Shown: positions 44,827 to 55,199 of the stretch, one piece after another
Layout: each line of letters starts with the position of its first letter
Numbering within the stretch: the stretch's first letter is position 1
Origin: Bubalus kerabau
Lineage: Eukaryota > Chordata > Mammalia > Artiodactyla > Bovidae
Direction of reading: 5' to 3'
Length of the DNA: 64,000 bases
NCBI RefSeq assembly: GCF_029407905.1
Contig: NC_073637.1
Location: 56,730,501 to 56,794,500, forward strand
Made by a program: the position numbers and the translations under genes
Notes under the pieces: model-generated
Databases searched by the model: none
Seen by the model: only the letters and a program-made list of their open reading frames with translations
Told to the model about the DNA's origin: nothing

Positions 44827-44995
44827 AACCTAGACTTGGCCAACCATTTCCATTCTTTCTGCTCTGGGAACTATCATAGGAGAAACCTACATTACCAGAA
44901 TGATTGACTGCAGTACAAATTTATGATTTCCAACCTCAGCTGGGCCTCTCTTGCAGCACAACAACCATTTTGCTCGTCACTAGTTGGCTCCTTGG

Positions 44996-45200
44996 GGCTT
45001 CCCCGGTGGTTCAGTGGTAAAGAATCCACCTGCAGTGCAGGAGTTGCGGGTTTGATTCCTGGGTTGGGAAGATCCCCTGGAGAAAGAAATGTCATCCCAC
45101 TCCAGTATTCTTGTATGGAAAATGCCATGGACAGAGGAGCTTGGCAGGCTACAGTACATGGGGTTGCAAAAGAGTTGGACATGACTTAGCAGCTAAATAA
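44996..45200 (+). mobile_element. Bov-tA SINE
   Basis: Head GGCTTCCCCGGTGGTTCAGT through Bov-A body to GACTTAGCAGCTAAATAA. TT(G/A)GCTCCTT repeats flank it. Confidence 0.94.
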
Positions 45201-45494
45201 TGTTAGCTCCTTATCCCATTTCTCAACGTATAAACCAGAGCAGTTAACAACTTTCCTCCCCTCTCAGCCTTCCCTCTCCTCTGCCTGCCCTACTTTCAGC
45301 GAATTAGTTCTCTCTCTGCTCAATTGGGACAATGGATGCTGTTTGATACCAATTGTTTCTCCACTAAAAACTTAGTAATCTTTCCCCTATTCTTACATCT
45401 TGTTTTCCACCTACCTCAGAGGAAGAGAAGCTCTTTCCATCTATGCCTCTGATTTTTATTTTTCAGCTTGTTCCTTTAACTAACAACACCCTTT

Positions 45495-45680
45495 AAAATT
45501 TTTTTTATTTTATTTATTTGGCTATGCCAGGTCTTAGTTGCAGCACTTGGGATATTTAGTTATGGTACAGGAACTATTAGTTACAGCTTGTAGGATCTAG
45601 TTCCCTGACCAGGGATCGAACCTGGGCCCTCTGTATTGGGCACATGGATTCTTAGCCACTGGACCACCAGAGAAGTTCCT
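45495..45680 (-). mobile_element. CHR-type SINE, antisense
   Basis: T-rich antisense tail, ATTTGGCTATGCCAGGTCTT, CTGACCAGGGATCGAACCTG, and head ending GGACCACCAGAGAAGTTCC. Confidence 0.88.
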
Positions 45681-45811
45681 AACTATTTCCTGCATAGAAG
45701 CACCATTCTCCTGTCTTGCAGATCCGTTCTATTTTCCTCCACTTTGCCTCCATTTCACTGCCATCTCAATTTTCTCCTTCTGTTTACCACCATTCTTATT
45801 GAACAGACAGA

Positions 45812-46002
45812 CAGTGAAGTCTCTCATGTGACCCCATGGACTATAGCCTACCAGGCTTCTCCATCCATGGGATTTTTCCAGTCAAGGGTACTGGAGTGGG
45901 GTGCCATTTCCTTCTCCAGGGGATCTTCCTGACCCAGGAATCAAACCTGGGTCTCCTGCATCGCAGGCAGATGCTTTTACCCTCTGAGCCACCAGGGAAG
46001 CA
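45812..46002 (-). mobile_element. Bov-tA SINE, antisense
   Basis: Antisense body GGACTATAGCCTACCAGGCT, head ending GAGCCACCAGGGAAGC. Confidence 0.92.
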
Positions 46003-46267
46003 GATGACAATCCTAGCTCAGCTTCCTCATGGGTACTGCTCACATCTGGCCCAGGGAATTGGACCTAGTAGCCATTAAGCAAAACTTTCTCAAATGAATA
46101 AATGAATGAATGAGTGAACTTCTACTTTTTGGTTTTCCTAAAAGGATTTATGAGCAGATTCCTTTGATTAGGAATTGGTGATTAGATTGGTGATTGATTT
46201 GGTGATTAGAAGCAACTTTGCTGTTCAAAAGGATTTCTTACATGAAGAAGTGTCATTTACTGCTTTG

Positions 46268-46459
46268 TGGTGTGTGCTAAATTGCTTCAGTCATGTCCAA
46301 CTCTTTGCTACCCTATGGACTGTAGCCCACCAGGCTCCTCTGAGTGGCTGGCCATGCTCTCCTCCAGGGGATCTTCCTGACTCAGGGATCAAACATGCAC
46401 CTCTTATGTCTCCTGCATTAGCAGGCGTGTTCTTTACCACTAGCGCCACCTGGGAAATC
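46268..46459 (-). mobile_element. Bov-tA SINE, antisense, internally deleted
   Basis: Antisense body with a small deletion after GGCTCCTCTGAGTGG; head ending GCGCCACCTGGGAA. Confidence 0.9.
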
Positions 46460-46594
46460 TATTTATTGCTACTTGTTTTTATAAATTGTGCATATTTTCC
46501 ATGCCTTCCTTCCTTCTTCTCTCTCTACACCATCTCCACCCTCTCCCACCCCAGATGGGAACTGGCATTCTGTACTCATCACACTGTAGTATAC

Positions 46595-46890
46595 TGTTAC
46601 ATTGTCTGTTACTGCATAACAACTAACCTCAAAGCTTAGAGGCTCAGCTAGACAATCCCTGCATGGGCTCCTGTACACGGCTGGGTCAGATGATGACTGA
46701 AAGCTAGAAAAACTAAGGCAGAGCTGCAAGTGTCCTTCTGACCTGGACTTGTAGGATATACAACATCATTTCTGCTGTATTCTGTTGGTTACAAGTAAGT
46801 CAAGGCCAGTCCTAATTTAAAGGGAGGAAACTATACAAGGGCGTGAATACTGGGAGGAAAAGTTCACTGGGAAACTATGCTAGATGAGAA
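46595..46890 (-). mobile_element. MLT1-type LTR fragment, antisense
   Basis: GTTACTGCATAACAACTAAC with AAAGCTTAGAGGCT at the left reads as the antisense 3' end of an MLT1 LTR; ACAAGGGCGTGAATACTGGG at the right as its 5' part. The middle is diverged. Confidence 0.6.
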
Positions 46891-47142
46891 GCTGTCTTTG
46901 GAGTTTGATTGCTACATATATTCAATTGTGTATGTGTAAACCTTCTAAACTTAGCTATGAAAGTACAACAATTGTGTTTTTGAGTTCCTACCGAATAGTA
47001 AATTATTGCTGAAGACATCATCATGTCAGTCATGCACCAAAAATACAACTAACCAAATTTATGCAAAACCATTTCTAGTGGTTCAAGACCATTTTAAATA
47101 ATGATGATATGTGCTGTATATGTAGAACACTAATGTTAAGTA

Positions 47143-47376
47143 GGGCTTTCCAGGTGGCATTAGTGGCAAAGAATCCACTTGCCAATGCAGGAGACATAAG
47201 AGAAGCAGGTTCGATCCCGGGGCAAGAAGATCCCCTTTAGGAGGGCATGGCAACTCACTCCAGTATTCTTGCCTGGAGATGCCATGGACGGAGATGCCAT
47301 GGACAGAAAAGCCTGGCAAACTACAGTCCATAGGGTCACAGAGTCAGGCACAACTGAAGCTACTTAGCATGCAGGC
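47143..47376 (+). mobile_element. Bov-tA SINE
   Basis: Full copy with a small internal tandem duplication (GAGATGCCATGGAC twice near 47276-47305). Perfect 11-base target repeats AATGTTAAGTA at 47132-47142 and 47377-47387. Confidence 0.95.
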
Positions 47377-47504
47377 AATGTTAAGTAAGCCTGTAAAGCA
47401 AATGATCCGGATTGAGCACGGTTTAGCAAACATTAACTGACATCATCCATGGGCCCAGCATTGTGCTTGCCATTGGACCCAGTTGCCTTAAGAATGAATT
47501 ACAG

Positions 47505-47822
47505 GACTTCCCTAGTGGTCCCGTGGTTAAGAATCCACCTGCCAATGCAGGGGACACAGGTTTGATCCCTGGTCTGGGAGGATCCAACATGCCTCAGGGC
47601 AATTAAGCCCATGGGCCACAATTGTTGAGCCCAAGTGTAACAACTACTAAAGCCCACACGCCCTAGAGCCTGTGCTCCACAAGAGGTGCCTCCAAAGTGA
47701 GAAGCACACATGCTGCAACTAGAGAGTAGCCCCCTATTGCCTCAGCTAGAGAAATCCTGAGAGCAGCAACAGAGAATCAGCACAGCCAAATATAAAAAGA
47801 AATGAATGAATGAATTTTTAAA
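47505..47822 (+). mobile_element. CHR-type SINE, full length
   Basis: Head GACTTCCCTAGTGGTCCCGT, B box GGTTTGATCC, long CAACTACTAAAGCCC-type body, AATGAATGAATG tail. Perfect 14-base target repeats AGAATGAATTACAG at 47491-47504 and 47823-47836. Confidence 0.95.
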
Positions 47823-47833
47823 AGAATGAATTA

Positions 47834-48285
47834 CAGTTGGCCCTTCTGTCTTTAGGTTCCACATCAACAATTCAACCAACCATGAATTAATTTCATATTG
47901 GCTGATTCTGCAGATGAAGCCTCCACCTACGGCAGAGGGCCGCTCTACTACGCGTTTTATGCCATGCTGTGTTAAGTCGCTTTAGCTGTGTCCGACTCTT
48001 TGTGACCCTATAGACTTGAGCCCGCCAGGCTCCTCTGTCCATGGGATTCCAGAGGCAACAATACTGGAGTGAGTTGCCGTGCCCTCCTGCAGGGTATCTC
48101 CCTGACCCAGGGATCAAACCCATGTCTCCAGTGGCTCCCCCATTGTAGGCAGATTCTTTACCACTGAGCCACCAGGGAAGCCCACGCATTTTATACAAGG
48201 AGCTTAAGCATTCGTGGGTTTTGGTTTCTGCCGAGGTCCCTGAAACAAATTCCCCATGGATCCCAAGGGACAACTGTAAATGCAA
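47834..48285 (+). mobile_element. MER2/Tigger2-type DNA transposon relic, split by Bov-tA
   Basis: Left end CAGTTGGCCCTTCTGTCTTT with AATTCAACCAACCATGAATT; after the SINE, ACAAGGAGCTTAAGCATTCG and the inverted end GGATCCCAAGGGACAACTGT. The ends are imperfect inverted repeats. Confidence 0.82.
47961..48183 (-). mobile_element. Bov-tA SINE, antisense, inside the MER2-type element
   Basis: Antisense body and head ending GAGCCACCAGGGAAGCCC. 11-base repeats ACGC(G/A)TTTTAT at 47950 and 48184 (one mismatch). Confidence 0.93.
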
Positions 48286-48317
48286 ATTAACTCCTTATAT
48301 GCATATGCTCTCTATTA

Positions 48318-48650
48318 GCTAGCTGTGCTGTGCTCAGTTGTGTCTGATTCTTTGCGACCCTATAGACTGCACTTTGCCAGGCTCCTCTGTCCATGGGATT
48401 CTCCAGGCAAGAATACTGGAGCAGGTTGCCATTCCTTCTCCAGGGGATCTTTCTGACCCAGGGATTGAACCTGGGTCTCCTGCACTGCAGGCAGATTCTT
48501 TACCACTACTGCTGCTGCTGCTGCTAAGTCGCTTCAGTCGTGTTCAACTCTGTGCGACCCCATAGACAGCAGCCCATCAGGCTCTCCCATCCCTGGGATT
48601 CTCCAGGCAAGAACACTGGAGTGGGTTGCCATTTCCTACCACTAGCACCA
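48318..48650 (-). mobile_element. Bov-tA SINE, antisense, split by a Bov-A2 fragment
   Basis: Antisense body and most of the tRNA head (48318-48508), then a nested insert, then the last head bases at 48645-48650. Outer repeats TCTATTAG at 48310-48317 and 48651-48658 match perfectly. Confidence 0.9.
48509..48636 (-). mobile_element. Bov-A2 right monomer, antisense, nested
   Basis: Only the 3' monomer (5'-truncated insertion), starting at the CTGCTGCTGCTGCTAAGTCG end. Perfect 8-base repeats TACCACTA at 48501-48508 and 48637-48644. Confidence 0.92.
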
Positions 48651-48776
48651 TCTATTAGAGCAATAAAATATTTATAATTGAAACACATCTACAACTTTAA
48701 TTTTAAAGGTAAAAGTTTATTACCAAGATTATAGTAGAATCTAAAGTCAAAACCATACAGAGAATTAAGAAAGAAA

Positions 48777-48965
48777 CACAATCATCCCTCAGTGTCCATG
48801 GGGTATTGGCTCCAGAACCCATGGCAGATGTTTAAGTCCCAATGTCAGCCTTCCCTACCCTCTCTTCTACAAATCATGTAGTACTGTGTTCATTTATTGA
48901 AAAAAATCCACATATAAGTGGACTCCTACAGCTCACACCTCTCTTGTTCAAGGGTCAACTGTATA
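48777..48965 (-). mobile_element. MER2/Tigger2-type DNA transposon relic, antisense, short
   Basis: AATCATCCCTCAGTGTCCAT, a TTGGCTCCAGAACCCATGGC block, and GTTCAAGGGTCAACTGTAT at the right. Most of the interior is replaced or diverged. Confidence 0.7.
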
Positions 48966-49020
48966 TGTAGGTATCAGAGAGGGAAAGAGAGAGAGAAAAC
49001 AAAAGAAAGGAAGGAAGGGC
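48966..49020. repeat. GA/GGAA-rich simple tract
   Basis: Irregular GAGAGAGAAA and GGAAGGAAGG runs. Confidence 0.75.
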
Positions 49021-49235
49021 AAATTCACATGCTTATTCCTTCAGGAAACCTATTCTATATATTTACAGAATAATTATTCAGCAGAGATGCTTACAGAACC
49101 CTTGTGAAATCTGAAAAAATTTTAATCCATTTATCAAAGAAAAGATTATAGGGCTTTCAAGGTTCTTAAGATAACTAAAATGATAATGTAATATTGAGCA
49201 AAAAAAGCTAATCTTAAGAACTTGATAAATTGCAT

Positions 49236-49532
49236 GCTGCTGCTGCTAAGTTGCTTCAGTTGTGTCCGACTCTGTGCGACCCCAGAGACGGCAGCCCACC
49301 AGGCTCCCCCGTTTCTGGGATTCTCTAGGCAAGAACACTGGAGTGGCTTGCCATTTCCTTCTCCAATGCATGAAAGTGAAAAGTGAAAGTGAAGTCGCTC
49401 AGGTTGTCTACTTGAAAGTTACACAGTCTTGTCCAACTCCTAGCGACCCCATGGACTGCAGTCTACCAGGCTCCTCCGTCCATGGGATTTTCCAGGCAAG
49501 AGTACTGGAGTGGGGTGCCATTGCCTTCTCTG
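49236..49532 (-). mobile_element. Bov-A2 SINE, antisense, with filler insertion
   Basis: Complete dimer with perfect 12-base target repeats GATAAATTGCAT at 49224-49235 and 49533-49544. About 24 non-SINE bases (near 49402-49425, GTTGTCTACTTGAAAGTTAC) sit in the linker region. Confidence 0.95.
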
Positions 49533-49544
49533 GATAAATTGCAT

Positions 49545-50199
49545 AATAAACTATTAAAAACCAATAGGGTTTTTAAATTGATATGACTATGCCATCTGCA
49601 TATTTCCAATATGTATGATATGTAAACTTAAACTACATTTTATGTTTTATAAATGTGTTACTTAAACAAAATCATATTCGCAGAAAGGATTTCCACTTAC
49701 TTTGAAATATTATTATTTCAAAGCTGAAAAGCCTGAGTATAATGTTATAGAAGAAACACCAGCTGGTTACCATACCACGCTATAATGAAATTTGCAAATG
49801 AAAACTGGAGAGGGAAATAATATTCCCAATGGTTGATATGCTAAGATAATTGTGTTGCTAAAGAGAAAAAATTAAATCCAATCTGTATATTAAAGCTAGA
49901 CTGCATCATAAAAATATTTCACAAAATAATAATCTACATTTATCCTAAAAAGTTAAGTATTTAAAATAAAATTTATTAAAAAATTTATTAAAAGTCTTAC
50001 AGATATTCTAAAATTGAAACGCCACTTCAAGAACAATAAAATATCAAAACTATTCTTCACTGTTTCCCATTACCCATAAAAAATAAAATGTTTAATTGTG
50101 TGTGTGCGTGTATATAACAGCCTCAGTCCCCCACTTCCTCTGTAGGTCTACACTGGACACAAACTCAAGTGCTCAAATGAATAAAGTTATATAATAATG
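49545..50199. other. Unassigned AT-rich intergenic DNA
   Basis: No gene. A short TG-type run lies at about 50096-50110. Confidence 0.4.
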
Positions 50200-50352
50200 G
50201 TTGTTCAGTTTTTCAGTCATGTCTGACTCTTTGCAACCCCATGGACTACAGCACACCAGGCTTTCCTGTCCTTCACTGTCTCCCAGAGTTTGCTCAGACT
50301 CATGTCCACTGAGTCCCTGATGCCATCCAATCTCATCCTCTGTCACCCCTTC
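50200..50352 (-). mobile_element. BovB LINE 3' fragment, antisense, short
   Basis: About 150 bases: TTCAGTCATGTCTGACTCTT, GCACACCAGGCTTTCCTGTC, GATGCCATCCAATCTCATCC. Confidence 0.85.
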
Positions 50353-50608
50353 TAAACTAATATAACAATTAATTTGCTAATGAAATAAAATGTTTGAAGT
50401 TACATTTGCCAATTTTTCATCACCAAGGTATTTATGCATTGCCTTTATCTCTGGCACGCCCTTGGTTTATTTCTTTTCTTCCAGTCTATGTCTTACTGTA
50501 CCTTCCCAAATCTCCAACAACCCCTTCTCATGACAGATTTTAAAAGTTTGATAATCAGTTGATTCCCCTTGGTCATATCACACCCCTTTGCATTTCCCAT
50601 TAAAATAT

Positions 50609-50957
50609 AGTCAGCCCTCTATAGCTGTGGGTTCTGCATCCAGAAATTCAAGCAACCTAGGATCAAAAATATTCAAAAAGTTTTTCAGAAAGTTCCAAAA
50701 GGCAAAACTTAAATGTGCTGTGCTCTGGAAATTATTTACATATCATTTACATTGTATTTACAACTATTTACATAGCATTTACATTATACTAGGTATTGTA
50801 TGGAATCTAGGGATGATTTTAACCATAGGGAGGATGTGTGTAGGTGATATGCAAATACTATGCCATTTTATATAAGGGACTTGAACATCCACAGATTTTG
50901 TTATTCTCTGGGGTCCTGGAGCAAAACTCCTGCAGATAGATACTTAAGAGATGACAG
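50609..50957 (+). mobile_element. MER2 (Tigger2-type) DNA transposon relic, near full MER2 length
   Basis: ATAGTCAGCCCTCTATAGCT left end, AAGTTCCAAAAGGCAAAACT, ATTTACATAGCATTTACATT, GGGAGGATGTGTGTAGGTGA, CATTTTATATAAGGGACTTG, right end imperfectly inverted. A small internal duplication of the TTTACATTGTATTTACA region. Confidence 0.88.
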
Positions 50958-51063
50958 TAATTGAACAAGGGATAATTCAAAGGCCTACTTTACTCAATCT
51001 AATTTAAATGGGTTATAACCCAGAAGCTTTGACAACTTGTTACAAAATACAGGTTATGATGAC

Positions 51064-51272
51064 CATGCTTAGTCACTCAGTCATGTCCAACTCTTTGTGA
51101 CCTCATGGACTGTAGCCCACCAGGCTCCTCTGTCCATGAGGATTCTCTAGACAAGAATACTGGAATGGGTTGCCATGCTCTCCTCCAAGGGATCTTCCCA
51201 ACCCAGGGATCGAACCCCAGTCTCCCACATTGCAGGCAGATTCTTTACCATATGAGCCACCAGGGAAGCCCA
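51064..51272 (-). mobile_element. Bov-tA SINE, antisense
   Basis: Antisense body GGACTGTAGCCCACCAGGCT, B box in antisense GGGATCGAACCCC, head ending GAGCCACCAGGGAAGCCC. Confidence 0.94.
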
Positions 51273-51415
51273 ATACAAGTTAATAAAATGATAACTGAAA
51301 GTGGGGATATAAAGTTAAAATTCAGAATTTTTATTTTTAAAAAAATATATGGTCCTTTGATGTAAAATTTTATTCAGATATCTTAAATATACATGCTGTC
51401 ACCAGACATACATCC

Positions 51416-51460
51416 AGGGCTTCCCTGGTGGCTCAGAGGTTAAAGCGTCTGCCTCCAATG
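51416..51460 (+). mobile_element. Bov-tA tRNA-head fragment, 3'-truncated
   Basis: About 44 bases starting GGGCTTCCCTGGTGGCTCAG and stopping after CTGCCTCCAATG, before the B box. I see no clear target repeats. Confidence 0.75.
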
Positions 51461-52210
51461 ATTAACTCTGATTTTAATAAATATTTCCTGACAGTGATTG
51501 GCATATTGTCTCTATATGTATGTTTGTCTGTTGATTACTGATTTTTACTACTTTTTCCTCTTTTTTATCAACCATATGACATTGACCATTTCTAACAGTT
51601 CTCCTAATAATAATTTTCAGTGGAAATTGAAATAAATGCATATACCAAGATTACTGTTTATGTACATATGTTCCTTTATCATGTTATTTACAACAAACAG
51701 AATTTGCTGGAGTTTATTTCCCCCCATTTCTAGCAGAGTAGTATCTACCTTACAATAAATTTAGCATCTTTAATAAATACCCATTAACTTGAATGGAATA
51801 TGAATTTATTTATATTATGTTATCTATAAATTTTAAACAAAGCCTCATCCAGTGATCAGTTTAACTGTGTTGTATTTACAATATCTGAATTCTTAATGCT
51901 TTAAGAACTGTTGTGTTTGATTAGAAGAAAGTCTAATTTTCCCAGAATCATTCTGATTTTTCTCTTCCTGTTCTGTGGGGCATGTGGGATGGAAGGAGGT
52001 GATTCTTAGATATAATTAGAGCTGTGGGAGGTATCTCTGAGCTCCAGGACCAACTGTTGTTGCTGCCGTCTGCTCTGCTGACCTAGTTGATCTGTGGCCC
52101 ATGCTGCTGATGATTTTCTCTAACAGCTAATCTCTGCTCCTCTCTCTCTCTCTGAGCAATAAGGAGGTTCTGTCTTCTTCTCATAGTCAGCTCTTTTAAA
52201 GAGGTCTCCC
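51461..52210. other. Unassigned AT-rich intergenic DNA
   Basis: No gene. A (TC)n run lies at about 52139-52156. Confidence 0.4.
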
Positions 52211-52500
52211 AGGACTTCCTTGGTGGTCCAGAAGTTAAGAATTCACCTGCCAATGCAGGAGACATAGGCTCAGTTCCTGGTCCAGGAAGATTCCACATGC
52301 CGCAGAGCAACTAAGCCCATATTCCAAAGCTACTGAAGCCTGTGAGCTCTAGAACTCGTGCTCTGCAACAAGAGGAGCTACTCCAATGAGAAGTCTACCC
52401 ACTGCAAAAGCCCTGGCTCTCTGCAACTAGAGAAAGCCTGTAAGAGCAATGAAGACACAGAACAACCAAAAATAATAAATTAATTCAAATGTTGGGGGAA
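52211..52500 (+). mobile_element. CHR-type SINE
   Basis: Head GGACTTCCTTGGTGGTCCAG, CATGCCGCAGAGCAACTAAG, CAACTAGAGAAAGCCTG, AATAATAAATTAATT tail. Diverged flanking repeats GAGGTCTCCCAG and GAAGTGTCCCAG. Confidence 0.92.
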
Positions 52501-52796
52501 AAAAAATAAAGAAGTGTCCCAGAGCAGGGCTTTTAGGACACCTAATAACACAGTTCTTTCCTTTAACAAGGATCACAGATTTGAGGATTGGACCAGATAA
52601 GCCCTGTAAGATACTTACTGTGACCAGTGTTCAAGCAAAAAATCAACAATGAAGATCTGTAACTGTGGCGTGTACCCTTTATTCTGCCAGTCCACCTTCC
52701 CATGTCATACTGTCATACATGTTTTCATCCTGTTTCCTCCTTCTGAGCCTCAAAGTATCCCCCTAGCAGCCCGATTGGTGTGTCCTCCTGAGAGCT

Positions 52797-53000
52797 GGGC
52801 TTCCGAGGTGGCTCAGTGGTAAAGAATCCGCCTGCCAATGCAGGAGACACAGGAAATTCGGTCAGGAGGATCCCCTGGAAAAAGAAATGGCAACCCACTC
52901 CAGTATTCTCACCTGGAAAATCCCATGGACAGAGGAGCCTGGTGAGCTGCAATCCATGAGGGTTGCAAAAAGTTGGACACAACTGAGCAACTGACCATAC
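52797..53000 (+). mobile_element. Bov-tA SINE
   Basis: Head GGGCTTCCGAGGTGGCTCAG, body through GTTGGACACAACTGAGCAAC. The B-box region is partly deleted. Confidence 0.93.
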
Positions 53001-53283
53001 ACGCATCAGAGAGCCAACTGCAAAGGAAAAATGTGGATTGTAAAGTCAACACTGCTGCTTAAACATGTCTTTTTTAAAGTGGGAACATTCAACACCAAGA
53101 TCATCAGCCAAAGCTGAAAAGCGTTAAGTCCAACTCGATGAAAAGTTTTAAACATTCTGATCTTAGCCTTTTGTGATTCCTGGAGTTACTTTCATTTTCA
53201 TATATAGCATTTCACTGCAAATATAAACTAGTTAATAAACTGGTTCTTTTCAAGTTGGGTATATAATTTCTTTTTTATGCTAG

Positions 53284-53470
53284 AATATTTTTTAATTCAT
53301 TTATTTTTTATAGAAGGATAATTGCTTTACAGAATTTTGCTGTTTTCTGTCAAACTTCAACATGAATCAGCTGTAGGTATACATATATCCCCTCCCTCTT
53401 GAACCTCCCTCTCGTCTCCCTCCCCATCCCACCCCTCTAGGTTGATATAGAGCCCCTGTTTGAGTTTCCT
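53284..53470 (-). mobile_element. Bovine-type L1 3' end, antisense fragment
   Basis: Matches the order of the antisense bovine L1 3' region: ATAATTGCTTTACAGAATTT, CTTCAACATGAATCAGCTGT, CCTCCCTCTCGTCTCCCTCC, ATCCCACCCCTCTAGG. Confidence 0.72.
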
Positions 53471-54039
53471 AAGCCAAACAGCAAATTTGATAGTCAAAAG
53501 TATTGCAGAGTCTTAGCCTATAATTTAGTTGAATGAATTCAAACTTAATACTGCCCCTAAAGGATAGGGAAATGAAATAATAGTCACAAAAATGATGGTT
53601 AAGCATAGTTGTAAAGAAACTTGACACCACTAAAAAAACTATTGAGAAATCTGAGGTTGAGAAGAATAATGATTTAAAACTAACAACTTGGATAGAAAAT
53701 AGAGGCAATGAGTTCATTGTGAGAGAAAGCAGCTTATCTTAGGGTATTCTGAGCTTCTCGTTAAAACAAATATCTCTGATTTCTTTCAGTGGTTCCCACT
53801 GAAAACATGAAAATCACAGTGATGAAAGTGCTACTGCTTATCCTGTATTCTTAAAATCTAAAATGGCATGTTGAAATGAAAGAAGTTTCTGCTGGAGCAG
53901 CTATAAATGTAGCATTCACATAAACATAAATAGAAATTAATTAAGAGTAAATATCCTTTCAGATAGTCTTTTTAAAAATTTTTTATTCATTCATCCATAA
54001 TGGACATTTTCTACTGTGAACACTTATATACCAGTTTTT
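53471..54039. other. Unassigned AT-rich intergenic DNA
   Basis: No gene or recognised repeat. Confidence 0.4.
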
Positions 54040-54272
54040 GTTGTTGCTTTTATTTGGCTGCGCTGGGTCTTAAGTTGCGACATGTGGGATCTAGTTTGGG
54101 CTTCCCTGATGGCTTAGATGGTAAAGAATCTGCCTGCAGTGTGAGAGACCTGGGTTTGATTCCTGGGTCGGGAAGATCCCTGGGGATCTAGTTATCTGAC
54201 CAGGGATCAAACCTGGGCTTTTTGCATTAGGAGTGCAGAGTCATAACCACTGGATCACCTGGGAACTCCCCA
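54040..54272 (-). mobile_element. CHR-type SINE, antisense, split by a Bov-tA head
   Basis: Left part TTTTATTTGGCTGCGCTGGG; after the insert, CTGACCAGGGATCAAACCTG and head ending GATCACCTGGGAACTCCC. Confidence 0.9.
54097..54183 (+). mobile_element. Bov-tA tRNA-head only, 3'-truncated, nested, with target repeats
   Basis: 87 bases covering the tRNA-like head through the B box and GGGAAGATCCCTG, with no Bov-A body or tail. Perfect 10-base repeats GGATCTAGTT at 54087-54096 and 54184-54193, both within the CHR element. Confidence 0.93.
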
Positions 54273-54280
54273 GATAACCA

Positions 54281-54954
54281 TTTATTTTATATGATTATAT
54301 TAATATAAATACTACTACATAACTTTTGTCATTTATACTAACAGCATCCACAACAGCTATAGTTAGTCTAAATATAACAAATGTCCAGGCGTCAGTGAAT
54401 TAAATGACCATCACTGTTATAGGAACATAAAGGAAGGGTAAAGTGCACTCGTGTTTATTTTAGCACCTACTGCTAAGTGTTTGGTGCTTTACCTGGCCTT
54501 TCTTATTTAATTTTCACACTTCAAAATATTTTTTTGTTATTCAAAGATCCATTCTATAGGTTGAAAAATAAGTCAGACCCATGGATTCGAGTAACTTTCT
54601 GAATGCCATGCCTTGTGTTCACCATAGAACCTAATTCTATACTCATTATTCTAACTGTAGATTAAAGAGAGTTCCTTCTCACCATAGTACTGACTTTCAG
54701 ATAGGATTGCCACCTCCTCAAAGGTCCCTTTGCTTTAATACTTATAGGGCATAGTGATTATTATTATACCTTAACTCTCTCCCGTTGATAGTAGTCATAT
54801 CATATTTCTTTCCCCCTCTTTGTTATCTTTCTTCTTGATCTAATAGATTTATATAAAGGTGAATCTGTGAGGCAGTGCCCATACAATCACTTCCATCAAG
54901 GAAAAAAAAAAAATCAACATCACAAAACAATCTTCAGAAGACTTGAAACAGCAG
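54281..54954. other. Unassigned AT-rich intergenic DNA
   Basis: No gene. An A12 run lies near 54902. Confidence 0.4.
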
Positions 54955-54965
54955 GTAAAACCTTG

Positions 54966-55183
54966 TCTGTGTGCTGCGTGCTAAGTCGCTTCCGTTGTGC
55001 CAGACTCTGTGACCCCATGGACTGTAGCCCGCTGGGCTCCTCTGTCCATAGGATTCTCCAGGCAAGAATACTGGTGGGTTGCCATGCCCCCCTCCAGGAG
55101 ATCTTCCCTACTCAGGACTCAAACCAGAGTCTGCTACACTGGCAGGCTGGTTCTTTTCCATGCGCGCCACCTGGGAAGCCCAT
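54966..55183 (-). mobile_element. Bov-tA SINE, antisense
   Basis: Antisense body and head ending GCGCCACCTGGGAAGCCC. Perfect 11-base target repeats GTAAAACCTTG at 54955-54965 and 55184-55194. Confidence 0.96.
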
Positions 55184-55199
55184 GTAAAACCTTGACCAG

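Noticed and set aside
47505..47600. Possible tRNA gene (tRNA-Glu-like boxes)
   Set aside because: The A and B boxes belong to CHR and Bov-tA SINE heads. No cloverleaf with an intact acceptor stem, and SINE body follows.
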